Shown here: one piece after another, positions 36,458-44,352 of the stretch
Position numbering within the stretch: the stretch's first letter is position 1
Layout: every line of letters starts with the position of its first letter
From: Flavobacteriaceae bacterium
GTDB taxonomy: Bacteria > Bacteroidota > Bacteroidia > Flavobacteriales > Flavobacteriaceae
Direction: 5' to 3'
Assembly (NCBI GenBank): GCA_021151665.1
Contig: JAGKWW010000004.1
Location: forward strand, 49,611-113,610
Length of the DNA: 64,000 nt
The notes under the pieces: model-generated
What the model was told of the DNA's origin: nothing
Seen by the model: only the letters and a program-made list of their open reading frames with translations
The model's database searches: none
Program-made: the position numbers and the translations under genes

Positions 36458-37357
36458 TTATTTTACTTTTAGTACCTGCCCGATAGAGATTGCGTTGCCC
36501 GAAAGGCCATTGATACGCATAAGCTCATCTACCGTGGTATTGTATTTTCTGGAAATGGAATACAGTGTATCACCCTGCTGCACCATGTGCGAGCCTGCCG
36601 CCAGCGTAACGGGCTCCTGGACAGGCTTCGGAAGATCGGAAGCCCTGGTTGCGGGCACCGGAGATTTTACTACCGGAGTGTAAGGCTGGCCCAGAACTTC
36701 GGCATCGTAGCGGGTAAGCTCATATCGCTCTATAAGCCCAATCAGCTTTTCAGGATATTTGGGGTCGGTAGCGTAGCCCGCAGCCTTAAGTCCACGTGCC
36801 CAGGCGGCATAATCATCCTTATCCAGTTTAAAAAGCTGGGCATAGCGCCCACGTGTAGTTAGAAATAGCGCATGGTCATTATATGATTCGGCTGCCCTTT
36901 CGTATTTGCGAAAGCATTCCTGCTCCGAATCATCATCGTGATAGACCTTGTCCCCATTCCAGTCATTATGGCACTTAATCCCGAAATGGTTATTGGCCGA
37001 AACACAAAGCGTACCTCTTCCCGCTCCCGATTCCAGAATACCCTGCGCGAGGATGATACTGGCCGGAATGCCGTGGCGCCTCATGTTGTCTTTGGCAATA
37101 TCTTTAAAATCAAGCACGTACTGTTTTACCAGTTCGGCATATACCACCGTGCGCGAAGTAGACTCCAGCACTTCGGTTCTGCGATCGCCGGAAGACGTTG
37201 CCCGGGAACCCGAGCCCGTAGAGGTTTTTTTTGTACGGGTTGTTACAGCTTTCCTGCTGTTACCGCCCGACGATTTTTTTGAAGAATAGACTTTAGAGCT
37301 TCCCCCACAGGAGGCAAGCGCGATAATAAGGGCCAGGGCCAGAAGTTTTTTAAGCAT
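36458..37357 (-). CDS. LysM-containing glucosaminidase (GH73) lipoprotein
   Basis: A 299-residue peptidoglycan hydrolase: lipobox IALASCGGS (Cys 17), a Ser/Thr/Lys-rich linker, a GH73 endo-beta-N-acetylglucosaminidase domain (about 80-215, with [19 protein letters not shown] carrying the catalytic Glu near residue 113, and [12 protein letters not shown]), and a C-terminal LysM repeat (about 255-299, [23 protein letters not shown]). Likely anchored in the outer membrane facing the cell wall. Its start overlaps the end of the ACC-deaminase-like gene by 8 bp. Confidence 0.9.
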   Translation of the reverse strand: MLKKLLALALIIALASCGGSSKVYSSKKSSGGNSRKAVTTRTKKTSTGSGSRATSSGDRRTEVLESTSRTVVYAELVKQYVLDFKDIAKDNMRRHGIPASIILAQGILESGAGRGTLCVSANNHFGIKCHNDWNGDKVYHDDDSEQECFRKYERAAESYNDHALFLTTRGRYAQLFKLDKDDYAAWARGLKAAGYATDPKYPEKLIGLIERYELTRYDAEVLGQPYTPVVKSPVPATRASDLPKPVQEPVTLAAGSHMVQQGDTLYSISRKYNTTVDELMRINGLSGNAISIGQVLKVK

Positions 37358-38264
37358 GGTCCGGTATTTTTAGTAATGGCATTTTTCGCCGTTTTAGTTC
37401 AAGGTTCATCCCTGCTATTCCCTGCAGCCCGCCTGTATGTACGATTAGTATGCGGCTGCGCGGCGGAAAAAAACCTTTGTTGATAAGGTCTATAACGCCA
37501 AAAACCATTTTTCCTGTATATACAGGGTCAAGAGGTATGCCGGTTTCAGAAAAAAAGCTGTTGATGAAGGCTATAAGCTCCTCATTTACTTTGCCGTACC
37601 CACCAAAATGGTAATCTTCAACCAGTTTCCAGTTGTCCTGTAACGCAAATTTACAAATCTCATCCGATAATCCTGCGCCTTTAAGGGCAGGAAATCCTAA
37701 AACCTGCTGGTTTGGCGCCGAGGCGTTAATTATTCCGCTTATAGTGCCCCCCGTCCCTACTGCGCATGCAATATGGGTAAATGAAGCATCTTCCGCGGTT
37801 AAAATTTCAGTGCATCCCGTTACAGCATACTTATTTGTACCTCCCTCGGGCACAAGATAGAAATGGCCGTATTCAGACCTGAGCATCTCAATAAATTCGG
37901 GTGTGTTCTTCAGCCTGTAATCGGTACGCGATACAAAGACCAGTTGCATGCCCTGCTCGGCAGCAAACTTCAGCGTGGGGTTATCCTGTGTACCCGCGGC
38001 CAGTTCTTCGCCTCGAATAACACCAATAGTCTTAAAACCATACTCGCAGCCAGCAGCAGCCGTAGCGGCAATATGGTTGGAAAAAGCCCCGCCGAATGTA
38101 AGCAGTGTCTTGTGCCCCTCTGTTTTTGCCTGCAGTAAATTGTATTTCAGCTTCCTGAATTTATTACCCGAAATATAAGGATGCAAAAGGTCTTCCCTTT
38201 TAATGCTTACCGTGATATCAGCAGGAAACGTTATTGGTAAAGGCTGGTTAAAAGATTTCATCAT
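37350..38264 (-). CDS. 1-aminocyclopropane-1-carboxylate deaminase / D-cysteine desulfhydrase family PLP enzyme
   Basis: A 304-residue fold-type II PLP enzyme. The PLP lysine is in ISGNKFRKLKYNL (about residue 38), the SNH loop in GGAFSNHIAATAAAG (about 60-72) and the phosphate loop in AVGTGGTISG. It may act on D-cysteine or another small amino acid; true ACC deaminase activity needs residues that cannot be judged with confidence here. Two adjacent Met codons begin it, and a TATCTTTG -7 element lies only 2 nt before the first, so the second Met may be the first base region of a leaderless mRNA. It heads a three-gene run with the glucosaminidase and hemL. Confidence 0.85.
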   Translation of the reverse strand: MMKSFNQPLPITFPADITVSIKREDLLHPYISGNKFRKLKYNLLQAKTEGHKTLLTFGGAFSNHIAATAAAGCEYGFKTIGVIRGEELAAGTQDNPTLKFAAEQGMQLVFVSRTDYRLKNTPEFIEMLRSEYGHFYLVPEGGTNKYAVTGCTEILTAEDASFTHIACAVGTGGTISGIINASAPNQQVLGFPALKGAGLSDEICKFALQDNWKLVEDYHFGGYGKVNEELIAFINSFFSETGIPLDPVYTGKMVFGVIDLINKGFFPPRSRILIVHTGGLQGIAGMNLELKRRKMPLLKIPDHA

Positions 38265-38266
38265 CG

Positions 38267-38274
38267 CAAAGATA
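38267..38274 (-). promoter_or_regulatory. -7 element abutting the ACC-deaminase-like start codon
   Basis: TATCTTTG on the minus strand followed after 2 nt by ATGATG. A start of transcription 5-7 nt past the element would fall on the second ATG. Confidence 0.5.
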
Positions 38275-38288
38275 CGCCCTCAAGAGTC

Positions 38289-38316
38289 AAAAAAAAAGCC
38301 ACCCGAAGCAGGTGGC
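38289..38316 (-). terminator. terminator after the 38.3-kb lipoprotein gene
   Basis: On the minus strand GCCACC-TGCTTCG-GGTGGC is followed by nine T residues. A perfect palindrome, TTCACTATATAGTGAA, lies just upstream at 38321-38336 between the stop codon and this hairpin. Confidence 0.85.
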
Positions 38317-38346
38317 CCTATTCACTATATAGTGAAAGTTGGATGC

Positions 38347-38829
38347 CTAAAATAAAGGAGCTTCGTACCATCCGGTACCGTTTACACAAGGTGCCTGAAG
38401 CGATGAACCCGGATTATTAAGTTCTGCGCGCCATACATAGCAACCGGATGGAAGCTGCGACGGTTTAAGCGCAATTGTTGGAGATACAACAGCTACGTTA
38501 GACACAACTGATGTGTACATTAACGGCTCACCCACGGCGGAGTTCATGTCTTCACAATCAGAAATGGGCTGGATATAAACGACCATATTGTAAAACCTTC
38601 TTGCAATAAAATTTCCTTGTGTTACCGAAAGCGAAAAATTAACGGTCGGGTTGCCTATTCCACCTGAAACATCTATCGTATTGTAACCGCTTATCGAAAG
38701 AACGCACGGGGCTATGCCTTTGGCTGCCTGATCAAATACCACGGCATCTTCCTGAGCGGTATCGATAGTGTCTGTTGAACATGAGGCAAATAAAACGGCC
38801 AGCAGGGGCAAAAAGAATAATTTTTTCAT
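38347..38829 (-). CDS. hypothetical lipoprotein
   Basis: A 160-residue lipoprotein of no recognised family. The start is the Met of MKKLFFLPLLAVLFASCSTD, a complete signal peptide with lipobox FASC (Cys 17). The mature part looks beta-rich (TVNFSLSVTQGNFIARRFYNMVVYI) with four further cysteines (PCVLS, SDCED, SGCYVW, APCVN) that could form two disulphides. Single-gene transcript ended by a strong terminator. Function unknown. Confidence 0.65.
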   Translation of the reverse strand: MKKLFFLPLLAVLFASCSTDTIDTAQEDAVVFDQAAKGIAPCVLSISGYNTIDVSGGIGNPTVNFSLSVTQGNFIARRFYNMVVYIQPISDCEDMNSAVGEPLMYTSVVSNVAVVSPTIALKPSQLPSGCYVWRAELNNPGSSLQAPCVNGTGWYEAPLF

Positions 38830-38963
38830 GATGTAAGGCGTAAAATAAATGCTCATTGCATCTATCGTTCAGCGAAAGTAAAAAAGCGCGTTTCGAGTAA
38901 AAAAACTTCTGTAAAAAAAACGTTAAAACGTGATCTTTAGACGATGAGATGCGCGTTACTGCT

Positions 38964-38987
38964 GTTAACCATAGGTTAATTGTATGG
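38964..38987 (+). promoter_or_regulatory. GTTAAC-type conserved upstream sequence, copy A
   Basis: Begins GTTAACCATAGGTTAATT, about 70 bp before the first gene of the stress-type operon. About 16 of 24 positions agree with a similar block 85 bp before the 42.0-kb gene, which itself matches a third block before the 46.6-kb gene. Possible shared operator or alternative promoter; inference only. Confidence 0.3.
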
Positions 38988-39033
38988 ATAGTGGCAAAAA
39001 CGTTAGGTAATTTTATGCTTAAAGCCACACATT

Positions 39034-39306
39034 ATGAAAACCAACTATCTATTATCAGCCCTATTAGGTGCCTTACTGCTTTCGTGCGGGCACAATAACA
39101 GCAAGGATGCGGAGAACGCCGAAGAAGCCAAGGTTGGCAAAGTATATGACCATAAGGTTCAGGGCATTGAAATGGAAAACCGGGACAACCAGTTCCCATC
39201 GAGCCGTAATGATAACCGTGAGGGTACCGGCCAGGAAACAGGTGCACCATCAGACACTATTGACGGCGATAAAGATAAAATGAAAGTAAACGATCAGCCC
39301 AAATGA
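39034..39306 (+). CDS. small hydrophilic lipoprotein
   Basis: A 90-residue lipoprotein: MKTNYLLSALLGALLLSCGHN with lipobox Cys 18; the mature part is acidic, Asn/Asp/Lys-rich and probably disordered. Its TGA overlaps the ATG of the DUF892 gene by 4 bp, so it is the first gene of a coupled operon. No family recognised. Confidence 0.65.
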   Translation: MKTNYLLSALLGALLLSCGHNNSKDAENAEEAKVGKVYDHKVQGIEMENRDNQFPSSRNDNREGTGQETGAPSDTIDGDKDKMKVNDQPK

Positions 39307-39833
39307 TAGCCACTGTAGCAAAAGAGCAGCATGATGAAGCGCGCGAACTGCGCGAACTCTACGAACACCAATTGCGCGAGCTCTACTGGGCCGAGCGCAC
39401 AATGGTGCCAATGCTTTCGGACATAAACGAGAATGCAACATCTGCCGACCTTCTTGAAGAAATAAGCAACGTACTGACGTTTACTGTAACGCAGGCAGGC
39501 CGCCTCGAACAGCTTTTTGCAATTGCCGGCATACCTGCAGAAACAACAAAAAGCGACGCAGTAGAATGCCTGATGAAAGAGGGCGACCGCCTGATGATTC
39601 AAACGCGGCGCGGCGTGGTAAGAGATGCTGGAATCATATCGGTAATGCAGAAAATCAAACATTACGAGATAGCCTGCTATGGTACCATGCGCGCTTACGC
39701 CATTGCGCTAAGGGAGGAAGAGGCTGTAACACTGCTTGAAGAGTCGCTGGCCGAAGAAAAACTGGCAGACCAGGCGCTTACGGCAATAGCCGAATCACAT
39801 ATCAATACAGAAGCTGCAGATAAAGAAATCTAG
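39303..39833 (+). CDS. DUF892 (YciE/YciF-like) ferritin-like protein
   Basis: A 176-residue four-helix protein of the DUF892 family, a ferritin-like fold seen in general-stress regulons of many bacteria. Family features are LRELYEHQLRELYWAERTMVPML (about 15-37, with E21/H23 type ligands), then VTQAGRLEQLFAIAG and the late helices MQKIKHYEIACYGTMRAYA and LLEESLAEEKLADQALT, which supply Glu/His metal ligands. Soluble, cytoplasmic. The following SDR and SpoIIAA-like genes are also common companions in stress regulons. Confidence 0.85.
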   Translation: MIATVAKEQHDEARELRELYEHQLRELYWAERTMVPMLSDINENATSADLLEEISNVLTFTVTQAGRLEQLFAIAGIPAETTKSDAVECLMKEGDRLMIQTRRGVVRDAGIISVMQKIKHYEIACYGTMRAYAIALREEEAVTLLEESLAEEKLADQALTAIAESHINTEAADKEI

Positions 39834-39838
39834 AATAT

Positions 39839-40693
39839 ATGGAGACACCCTCATCATTCCCGCAACAAACCCAGTCGCAGCCGGGAGAAGAATACCGTAT
39901 GAATCCGGAACCGGAAGTTATCCGCGAATCCTACCGCGGAAGCGGCAAGCTGCAAGGCCGTAAAGCCGTCATTACCGGTGGCGACAGTGGTATTGGCCGC
40001 AGCGTGGCCGTACACTTTGCCCGTGAGGGGGCCGATGTTGCCATTATCTACCTGGACGAAGAACGGGATGCTGAAGAAACACGCAAGCTGGTGGAGGCAG
40101 AAGGGAGAAAATGTACACTCATAAACGGAGACCTAAAAGATGAGGAGTTTTGCCGGAGTGCCGTAGAAACGGCGGTATCTGAACTGGGAGGACTGAATAT
40201 CCTTGTAAACAACGCCGCTATACAGTTTCCAAAAACGGAGTTTAAAGATATTACAGGGCAACAGGTACGCGAAACCTTCAACACCAACATCATCCCATTC
40301 TTTTATGTTACCCGTGAAGCGTTAAAGCACCTGAAAGAGGGCGATGCAATAATCAACACGACATCGGTAACGGCATATCGCGGCAGCGAGCACCTGATTG
40401 ACTACAGCAGCACAAAAGGCGCAATAGTGTCTTTTACGCGGTCTACGTCGCGCATGTTGGCAGAAAAAGGGATACGAGTAAACGGAGTGGCTCCCGGCCC
40501 CATCTGGACACCGCTCATCCCGGCTTCATTTACGGGCGAAGAAGTCGCAAAATTCGGGCAGGATGTGCCGATGAAACGCGCCGGCCAGCCTGCCGAAGTA
40601 GCGCCGGCCTATGTATTCCTGGCCAGTGAAGATGCCTCGTATGTAACGGGCCAGATTATTCACGTAAACGGTGGCGAGGTCGTTGGAGGATAA
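39839..40693 (+). CDS. short-chain dehydrogenase/reductase (YghA-like)
   Basis: A 284-residue NAD(P)-dependent oxidoreductase. Glycine-rich cofactor loop TGGDSGIGRSVA (about 47-57), NNAA motif (about 128-131), catalytic Ser (TTSVTAYRG) and the YxxxK pair (DYSSTKGAIVSF), then the APGPIWTPLIP segment. The N-terminal 35-residue extension (Gln/Pro-rich) is typical of the YghA-like subgroup. It starts 5 bp after DUF892. Substrate unknown; stress association from context. Confidence 0.9.
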   Translation: METPSSFPQQTQSQPGEEYRMNPEPEVIRESYRGSGKLQGRKAVITGGDSGIGRSVAVHFAREGADVAIIYLDEERDAEETRKLVEAEGRKCTLINGDLKDEEFCRSAVETAVSELGGLNILVNNAAIQFPKTEFKDITGQQVRETFNTNIIPFFYVTREALKHLKEGDAIINTTSVTAYRGSEHLIDYSSTKGAIVSFTRSTSRMLAEKGIRVNGVAPGPIWTPLIPASFTGEEVAKFGQDVPMKRAGQPAEVAPAYVFLASEDASYVTGQIIHVNGGEVVGG

Positions 40694-40724
40694 ATTAATA
40701 CGTCAATTTTAAAACAGCATAATT

Positions 40725-41036
40725 ATGGAAACCTACAACAACAGCCAGAACAATGGCAATGGAGATAAAGAAAAAAACACCATTCCAAACCCGAATGAGG
40801 TACGACGCGCAGGCGGATCGTCAACGGCTTCGGGCGACAGGCTTCCGGAAAATGACCCGGCAGTTATTAATCCTGATGAACTGGCGTCTTACCCAAAACA
40901 ACAGGCAGATGACGACACGCCCGATATAGACGAAGAACGAAAAAGCCATAGCGTTCAGCTCAAGTCGTCGCCGGCAAGGGAAGGCCGGAATATAACGCGC
41001 ACAGGCCCCTCAACAGATACAGGCGACTTTATGTAA
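40725..41036 (+). CDS. disordered hydrophilic protein
   Basis: A 103-residue protein rich in Asn, Asp, Ser, Glu and Pro with no hydrophobic core, so probably intrinsically disordered and cytoplasmic. No signal peptide. It includes PNPNEVRRAGG and NPDELASYPKQQADDD. Low-complexity hydrophilic proteins of this kind are found with desiccation/osmotic stress genes; here it lies 31 bp after the SDR gene in the same operon. Function unknown. Confidence 0.6.
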   Translation: METYNNSQNNGNGDKEKNTIPNPNEVRRAGGSSTASGDRLPENDPAVINPDELASYPKQQADDDTPDIDEERKSHSVQLKSSPAREGRNITRTGPSTDTGDFM

Positions 41037-41060
41037 TCCGTTTAGCGGAATTTTTCTGAT

Positions 41061-41279
41061 ATGACACCGTATGGTAACAAACAGGGCAACTCGGGAGTAA
41101 CCGCGTACGAAACGGGAGATGGCTACATTAAAGTCCGCTTTACCGACTCGCGTATTTACACCTACACCATCGCTACCGCCGGAAAAACCAACATCAGTAA
41201 GATGCATACGCTAGCGCGGGCCGGTAAAGGCCTTAGCACCTACATTAGCCAGCACGTAAAAGACAGATACGAACATTAA
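41061..41279 (+). CDS. small conserved protein, KTSC-like
   Basis: A 72-residue soluble protein: TAYETGDGYIKVRFTDSRIYTYTIATAGKTNISKMHTLARAGKGLSTYISQHV. The pattern of a short beta hairpin with YxY(T) followed by a helix with LARAGKGLSTYI resembles KTSC-type small domains. Role unknown. It lies 24 bp after the disordered-protein gene and 11 bp before the SpoIIAA-like gene. Confidence 0.65.
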   Translation: MTPYGNKQGNSGVTAYETGDGYIKVRFTDSRIYTYTIATAGKTNISKMHTLARAGKGLSTYISQHVKDRYEH

Positions 41280-41290
41280 CAACCAATTTT

Positions 41291-41665
41291 ATGATAGAGA
41301 CACTTAACTCACTGCCTGCTAATGTTGCCGGCTTTCGCGCCACAGGCGAAGTTACTCAGGATGATTTTAAAAACGTGGTTTTTCCGGAGGTAGAACGCCT
41401 TGTAGAAAAGCAGAAAGACCTTAATTATCTTCTGCTGCTCGATACCGATATTTCTAACTTTACTGCCGGAGCCTGGTTTCAGGATGTGGTACTCGGCCTG
41501 AAAAACCTTACCAACTGGAACCGCGCCGCTATTGTGACCGATTCAGAAGGCGTTATTAAATTCACTGACGCTTTCAGTGTGCTGGCACCCGGCGAATACA
41601 AAGGCTACAAAAAATCTGAATTTGAGCAGGCCGTTAGCTGGGTTTCCGGCGGTACCCCTGCTTAG
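41291..41665 (+). CDS. STAS/SpoIIAA-like domain protein
   Basis: A 124-residue protein of the SpoIIAA-like family (alpha/beta STAS-type fold). Features are FRATGEVTQDDFKNVVFPEVERLVEKQKDLNYLLLLDTD (about 15-54) and WNRAAIVTDSEGVIKFTDAF (about 77-97). There is no nearby anti-sigma kinase gene, so a partner-switching role is not supported. It resembles stand-alone stress-operon copies. Confidence 0.8.
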   Translation: MIETLNSLPANVAGFRATGEVTQDDFKNVVFPEVERLVEKQKDLNYLLLLDTDISNFTAGAWFQDVVLGLKNLTNWNRAAIVTDSEGVIKFTDAFSVLAPGEYKGYKKSEFEQAVSWVSGGTPA

Positions 41666-41683
41666 ATCGTAACTGTTCAGGCA

Positions 41684-41962
41684 ATGGATACCGAGCAGGT
41701 CCTGGGCATTTTGGCGGGGGTGCTCACTACCGGGGCCAATATACCGCAAACCGTAAAGGTTATACGCACGAGGTCTGTAAAAAGCCTTTCGGCACCTACT
41801 TATGCCATGCTCTTTCTGGGCATGGCATGCTGGGTTGCCTACGGCATAATACGTGCTGACTGGCCTGTAATCCTGGCCAATGCCATTGCCGGGAGCCTTT
41901 GCGGGATTATACTCTTTATGAAGCTCTGGTCTAAATACCACGATCGTAAGCAACGCTGTTAA
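41684..41962 (+). CDS. SemiSWEET-type sugar transporter half-unit
   Basis: A 92-residue membrane protein with three transmembrane helices (about 5-25, 37-56, 62-82), the MtN3/SWEET half-barrel that dimerises to move sugars passively. The family proline-glutamine motif is at NIPQTVKVI (about 20-22). It ends the seven-gene operon, 18 bp after the SpoIIAA-like gene. A role in compatible-solute or sugar flow under stress is inference. Confidence 0.85.
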   Translation: MDTEQVLGILAGVLTTGANIPQTVKVIRTRSVKSLSAPTYAMLFLGMACWVAYGIIRADWPVILANAIAGSLCGIILFMKLWSKYHDRKQRC

Positions 41963-41981
41963 CGATATTATAATTAGAATG
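41958..41981 (+). promoter_or_regulatory. GTTAAC-type conserved upstream sequence, copy B
   Basis: Begins GTTAACGATATTATAATT, overlapping the SemiSWEET stop codon and about 85 bp before the 42.0-kb lipoprotein gene. Shares about 16 of 24 positions with each of the two other copies. Confidence 0.3.
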
Positions 41982-42042
41982 TTATTGGCATAGCGCAACA
42001 ATACTGTGTTGTAACTTTATAACTAATCGTAAACAGATCATC

Positions 42043-42552
42043 ATGAAACTACTTAAACCAGGGCATATAGCAGTACTTGCTGCAGCCATTTCATTTGCAT
42101 CCTGCAAAAAAGATAATCTGCAAACTCAGTCAGAGGACTCTATTGACAGCGGAATTTACACAGATACCGCATCCACATCTCAGGATGGTTCGGGTGATAC
42201 CATCTACGGTGGCGACAATTCATCAGCATCGCGTTCCATACCAAGAACAGCGGGTTCTGCAACCCAAAACGGCGCAGCGGGCAGTTCCACTACCAGCGGC
42301 AGCCAAACCGGAACCCGGGCGGGAGCTGGCGCACCTTCGGGCTCCTCGTCATCAGGCTCCACATCTTCGGGATATTCTTCCGGATACGGCGACAGTAACG
42401 ATCCGCTTGAAAACAGCAGCAGCCCATCAGTAAACAGTAAAGGCGAACCGGTAAGAAGCAGCGGTAGCTCGGGCAGCGGTATGGGTACCGGTACCGGAAG
42501 CACAGGCAACAATTCCCGTGTCACTAAAAAAAGTGACCAGTTGCGGGAATAG
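42043..42552 (+). CDS. Ser/Gly/Thr-rich low-complexity lipoprotein
   Basis: A 169-residue lipoprotein: MKLLKPGHIAVLAAAISFASCKKDN with lipobox Cys 21, then a chain dominated by Ser, Gly, Thr, Ala and Asn (GSSTTSGSQTGTRAGAGAP, SSSGSTSSGYSSGYG) ending in a charged KKSDQLRE. No fold is predicted by eye. It is one of several exported low-complexity proteins in this region. Function unknown. Confidence 0.65.
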   Translation: MKLLKPGHIAVLAAAISFASCKKDNLQTQSEDSIDSGIYTDTASTSQDGSGDTIYGGDNSSASRSIPRTAGSATQNGAAGSSTTSGSQTGTRAGAGAPSGSSSSGSTSSGYSSGYGDSNDPLENSSSPSVNSKGEPVRSSGSSGSGMGTGTGSTGNNSRVTKKSDQLRE

Positions 42553-42634
42553 CGCAGATGTAACTGATTCGAAAAATGATGTAACGGCTTAACGTAGATA
42601 AATAGCGAAATTCGAATTATAAATATCAACAATC

Positions 42635-43000
42635 ATGAAAAAAAGCTCAATGAAAAGAATGCTTGCCCTGGGCGTGCTATGCGCAGGGATGGCAATAGTA
42701 TCCTGCAGGGGAAACAGCAATGAAAGCGAGGCAGCTGCGGACGCCAGCGAAGCTAACGGAACCTCATCCGGAACAGAAGCACCGGCAGCCAATGAAGATT
42801 CCGGAAGTATGAATACTACAGACCAGGGAGCAGGGATGGCTACAGATACGGTACAGGGCACCACGACCAACGGCAACAGCTCGATGAACAACGGTACGGG
42901 AACAAATAGTGGGTCTGGCAGTACAACCGGTACCGGCGGATCTACGGGCTCAGGCAGCGCAAGCGGTTCCGGCGCCGGCTCCGGACAAAGGGGAATGTAA
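42635..43000 (+). CDS. Gly/Ser/Thr-rich low-complexity lipoprotein
   Basis: A 121-residue lipoprotein: signal peptide MKKSSMKRMLALGVLCAGMAIVSCRGN with lipobox Cys 24, an acidic Ala/Glu segment, then Thr/Asn- and Gly/Ser-rich tracts (NNGTGTNSGSGSTTGTGG) to the end. Similar in style but not in alignment to the preceding protein. The start could be codon 6. Followed by a terminator. Confidence 0.65.
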   Translation: MKKSSMKRMLALGVLCAGMAIVSCRGNSNESEAAADASEANGTSSGTEAPAANEDSGSMNTTDQGAGMATDTVQGTTTNGNSSMNNGTGTNSGSGSTTGTGGSTGSGSASGSGAGSGQRGM

Positions 43001-43062
43001 TTTACAGGCCAATCCGCCATTGAAGGCACACAAAAAATTACTCATGGTTCTTTTGTTCAAAG

Positions 43063-43097
43063 ATTCCCCTGCTTTGTAAAAAGGCAGGGGTTCTTTT
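43063..43097 (+). terminator. terminator after the second low-complexity lipoprotein
   Basis: CCCCTGC and GCAGGGG (43066-43072, 43084-43090) enclose an 11-nt loop and are followed by TTCTTTT. The stem is GC-rich and perfect. Confidence 0.8.
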
Positions 43098-43138
43098 GGT
43101 ATATAAGTACCATTTAAGTCTAACTAAATATTACAATC

Positions 43139-43366
43139 ATGTAACAACTTACAGATAATCCCGGGCAGGGAAACAGAGGCGGCCAGGAATATGGCGAGGA
43201 CAGCCTTCATAAAAGCGGGCGTAACCAGGACAGCCAGCATCATCAGACAACACCGGAAGAAGAAAAGATGAAGCAGGCGCACCACGAGGCTGAAGATAAG
43301 GAAGAGGATAAATTTGGCCCGGGCGAGCAGGAGGATTATAATCCTGACGATTTCGCAACCGATTAA
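43139..43366 (+). pseudogene. small hydrophilic ORF with an in-frame stop at codon 2
   Basis: An ATG is followed immediately by TAA and then by an open frame of 73 codons that reads QLTDNPGQGNRGGQEYG ... EDYNPDDFATD and stops 11 bp before the CinA-like gene. The composition (acidic, Gln/Asp/Glu-rich, disordered) is like that of the 40.7-kb protein. A single change at codon 2 (for example AAA to TAA) would explain it. It may be a recent nonsense mutation, a sequencing error, or a frame that starts at a later in-frame ATG (codon 43). Confidence 0.5.
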
Positions 43367-43377
43367 ATGATACATCT

Positions 43378-43863
43378 ATGGCTTCTGAATCGATAATACA
43401 CTGTAGCAGGCTGATGGCAGAAAAAGGCCTGAAAATCGCTTTTGCTGAAAGCGCAACCGCAGGCTGGATGGCTTCCGAATTTTCACTCACAGAATATTCG
43501 GGTAAGGTGTTGCTGGGCGGAATTGTGTGTTATGATGCCTGCACCAAAGAAGATATTTTTGGAATCAGCATGGATGTCATCGAAAAATATACAGCTGAAT
43601 CGGCCGAAATTACGAAACTGCTTGCCGAACGGCTGGAGAAATTTTTCGACGCAGACATTTTCGTAGCGGTTACGGGGCTTACCACGGCCGGCGGAAGCGA
43701 AACGGAAGAGAAACCAGTGGGCACAATGTTCCTGCATATCATTGGCCCTGCCGAAAGCTATTGCGCCCATCGAGAGGTTTTTGAAGGCTCTGCGGAAGAA
43801 ATCATTAATCAAACCATTGACAGGACCGGAGTCCTTATTTCGGAAATGCTTTCTAAAAAATAA
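43378..43863 (+). CDS. CinA C-terminal domain protein (nicotinamide-nucleotide amidohydrolase PncC type)
   Basis: A 161-residue stand-alone CinA C-terminal domain, which deamidates nicotinamide mononucleotide in pyridine-nucleotide salvage. Family motifs are IAFAESATAGWMASEFS (about 20-35, usually AES-T-GG), GGIVCYDACTKEDIFGIS and the late VAVTGLTTAGGSETEEKPVGTMFLHI. The normal AxGP motif of the family appears as TGLTTAGG, so the substrate loop is slightly divergent. There is no N-terminal MoCF domain. It begins a run with two membrane-protein genes. Confidence 0.85.
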   Translation: MASESIIHCSRLMAEKGLKIAFAESATAGWMASEFSLTEYSGKVLLGGIVCYDACTKEDIFGISMDVIEKYTAESAEITKLLAERLEKFFDADIFVAVTGLTTAGGSETEEKPVGTMFLHIIGPAESYCAHREVFEGSAEEIINQTIDRTGVLISEMLSKK

Positions 43864-43874
43864 AATTTTACGGC

Positions 43875-44342
43875 ATGAAACAAAAGCAGCTCCTCCGCTT
43901 TGCGGCCGCAGCCCTTGTGGGGACATCGGCGATGACATTATACAGCTATATAATTTCGAAGAAAAAGAAACAACAATTTACCGAGCCCGTACTGCTAAAC
44001 CAGCTTATGGACGATGCTTCGGGATTGCCGGACACAAATAAGCCAGAAAGCCATCCCGCCGGCTGGGCAGGGCACTACGCGGTAGGCCTTCTCTTTGTTA
44101 TTTCTTACTATATATTATGGCGACGCACTTTAACTTCGCCAACTGTAGGCAAAAGCCTTGCTGTAGGTTCGGCGAGCGGGCTACTGGCCATCGTTGCGTG
44201 GCAGATCATGTTTTCTGCGAGTGATAACCCGCCCCAGAATAACCGGAGACGGTATTTTGGCCAACTGTTTGTAGCGCACCTGATATTTTCATTGGCGGCA
44301 CTCTACAGTTACCGTCTTCCCGACAAGCTCAAGATTAGCTAA
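43875..44342 (+). CDS. hypothetical membrane protein
   Basis: A 155-residue protein with about four hydrophobic segments (8-27, 68-84, 97-113, 130-147). The N-terminal segment is followed by a KKKKQQ stretch and a polar loop (LMDDASGLPDTNKPESHPAGWAGHYAVG). No family recognised with confidence. It lies 11 bp after the CinA-type gene and 10 bp before mgtC, so it is part of that operon. Confidence 0.6.
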   Translation: MKQKQLLRFAAAALVGTSAMTLYSYIISKKKKQQFTEPVLLNQLMDDASGLPDTNKPESHPAGWAGHYAVGLLFVISYYILWRRTLTSPTVGKSLAVGSASGLLAIVAWQIMFSASDNPPQNNRRRYFGQLFVAHLIFSLAALYSYRLPDKLKIS

Positions 44343-44352
44343 GATTAAACAG

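Noticed and set aside
42043..43000. Adhesin or surface-layer genes
   Set aside because: Low-complexity chains are short, with no repeats of defined domain length and no sorting signal; only unknown lipoproteins can be claimed.
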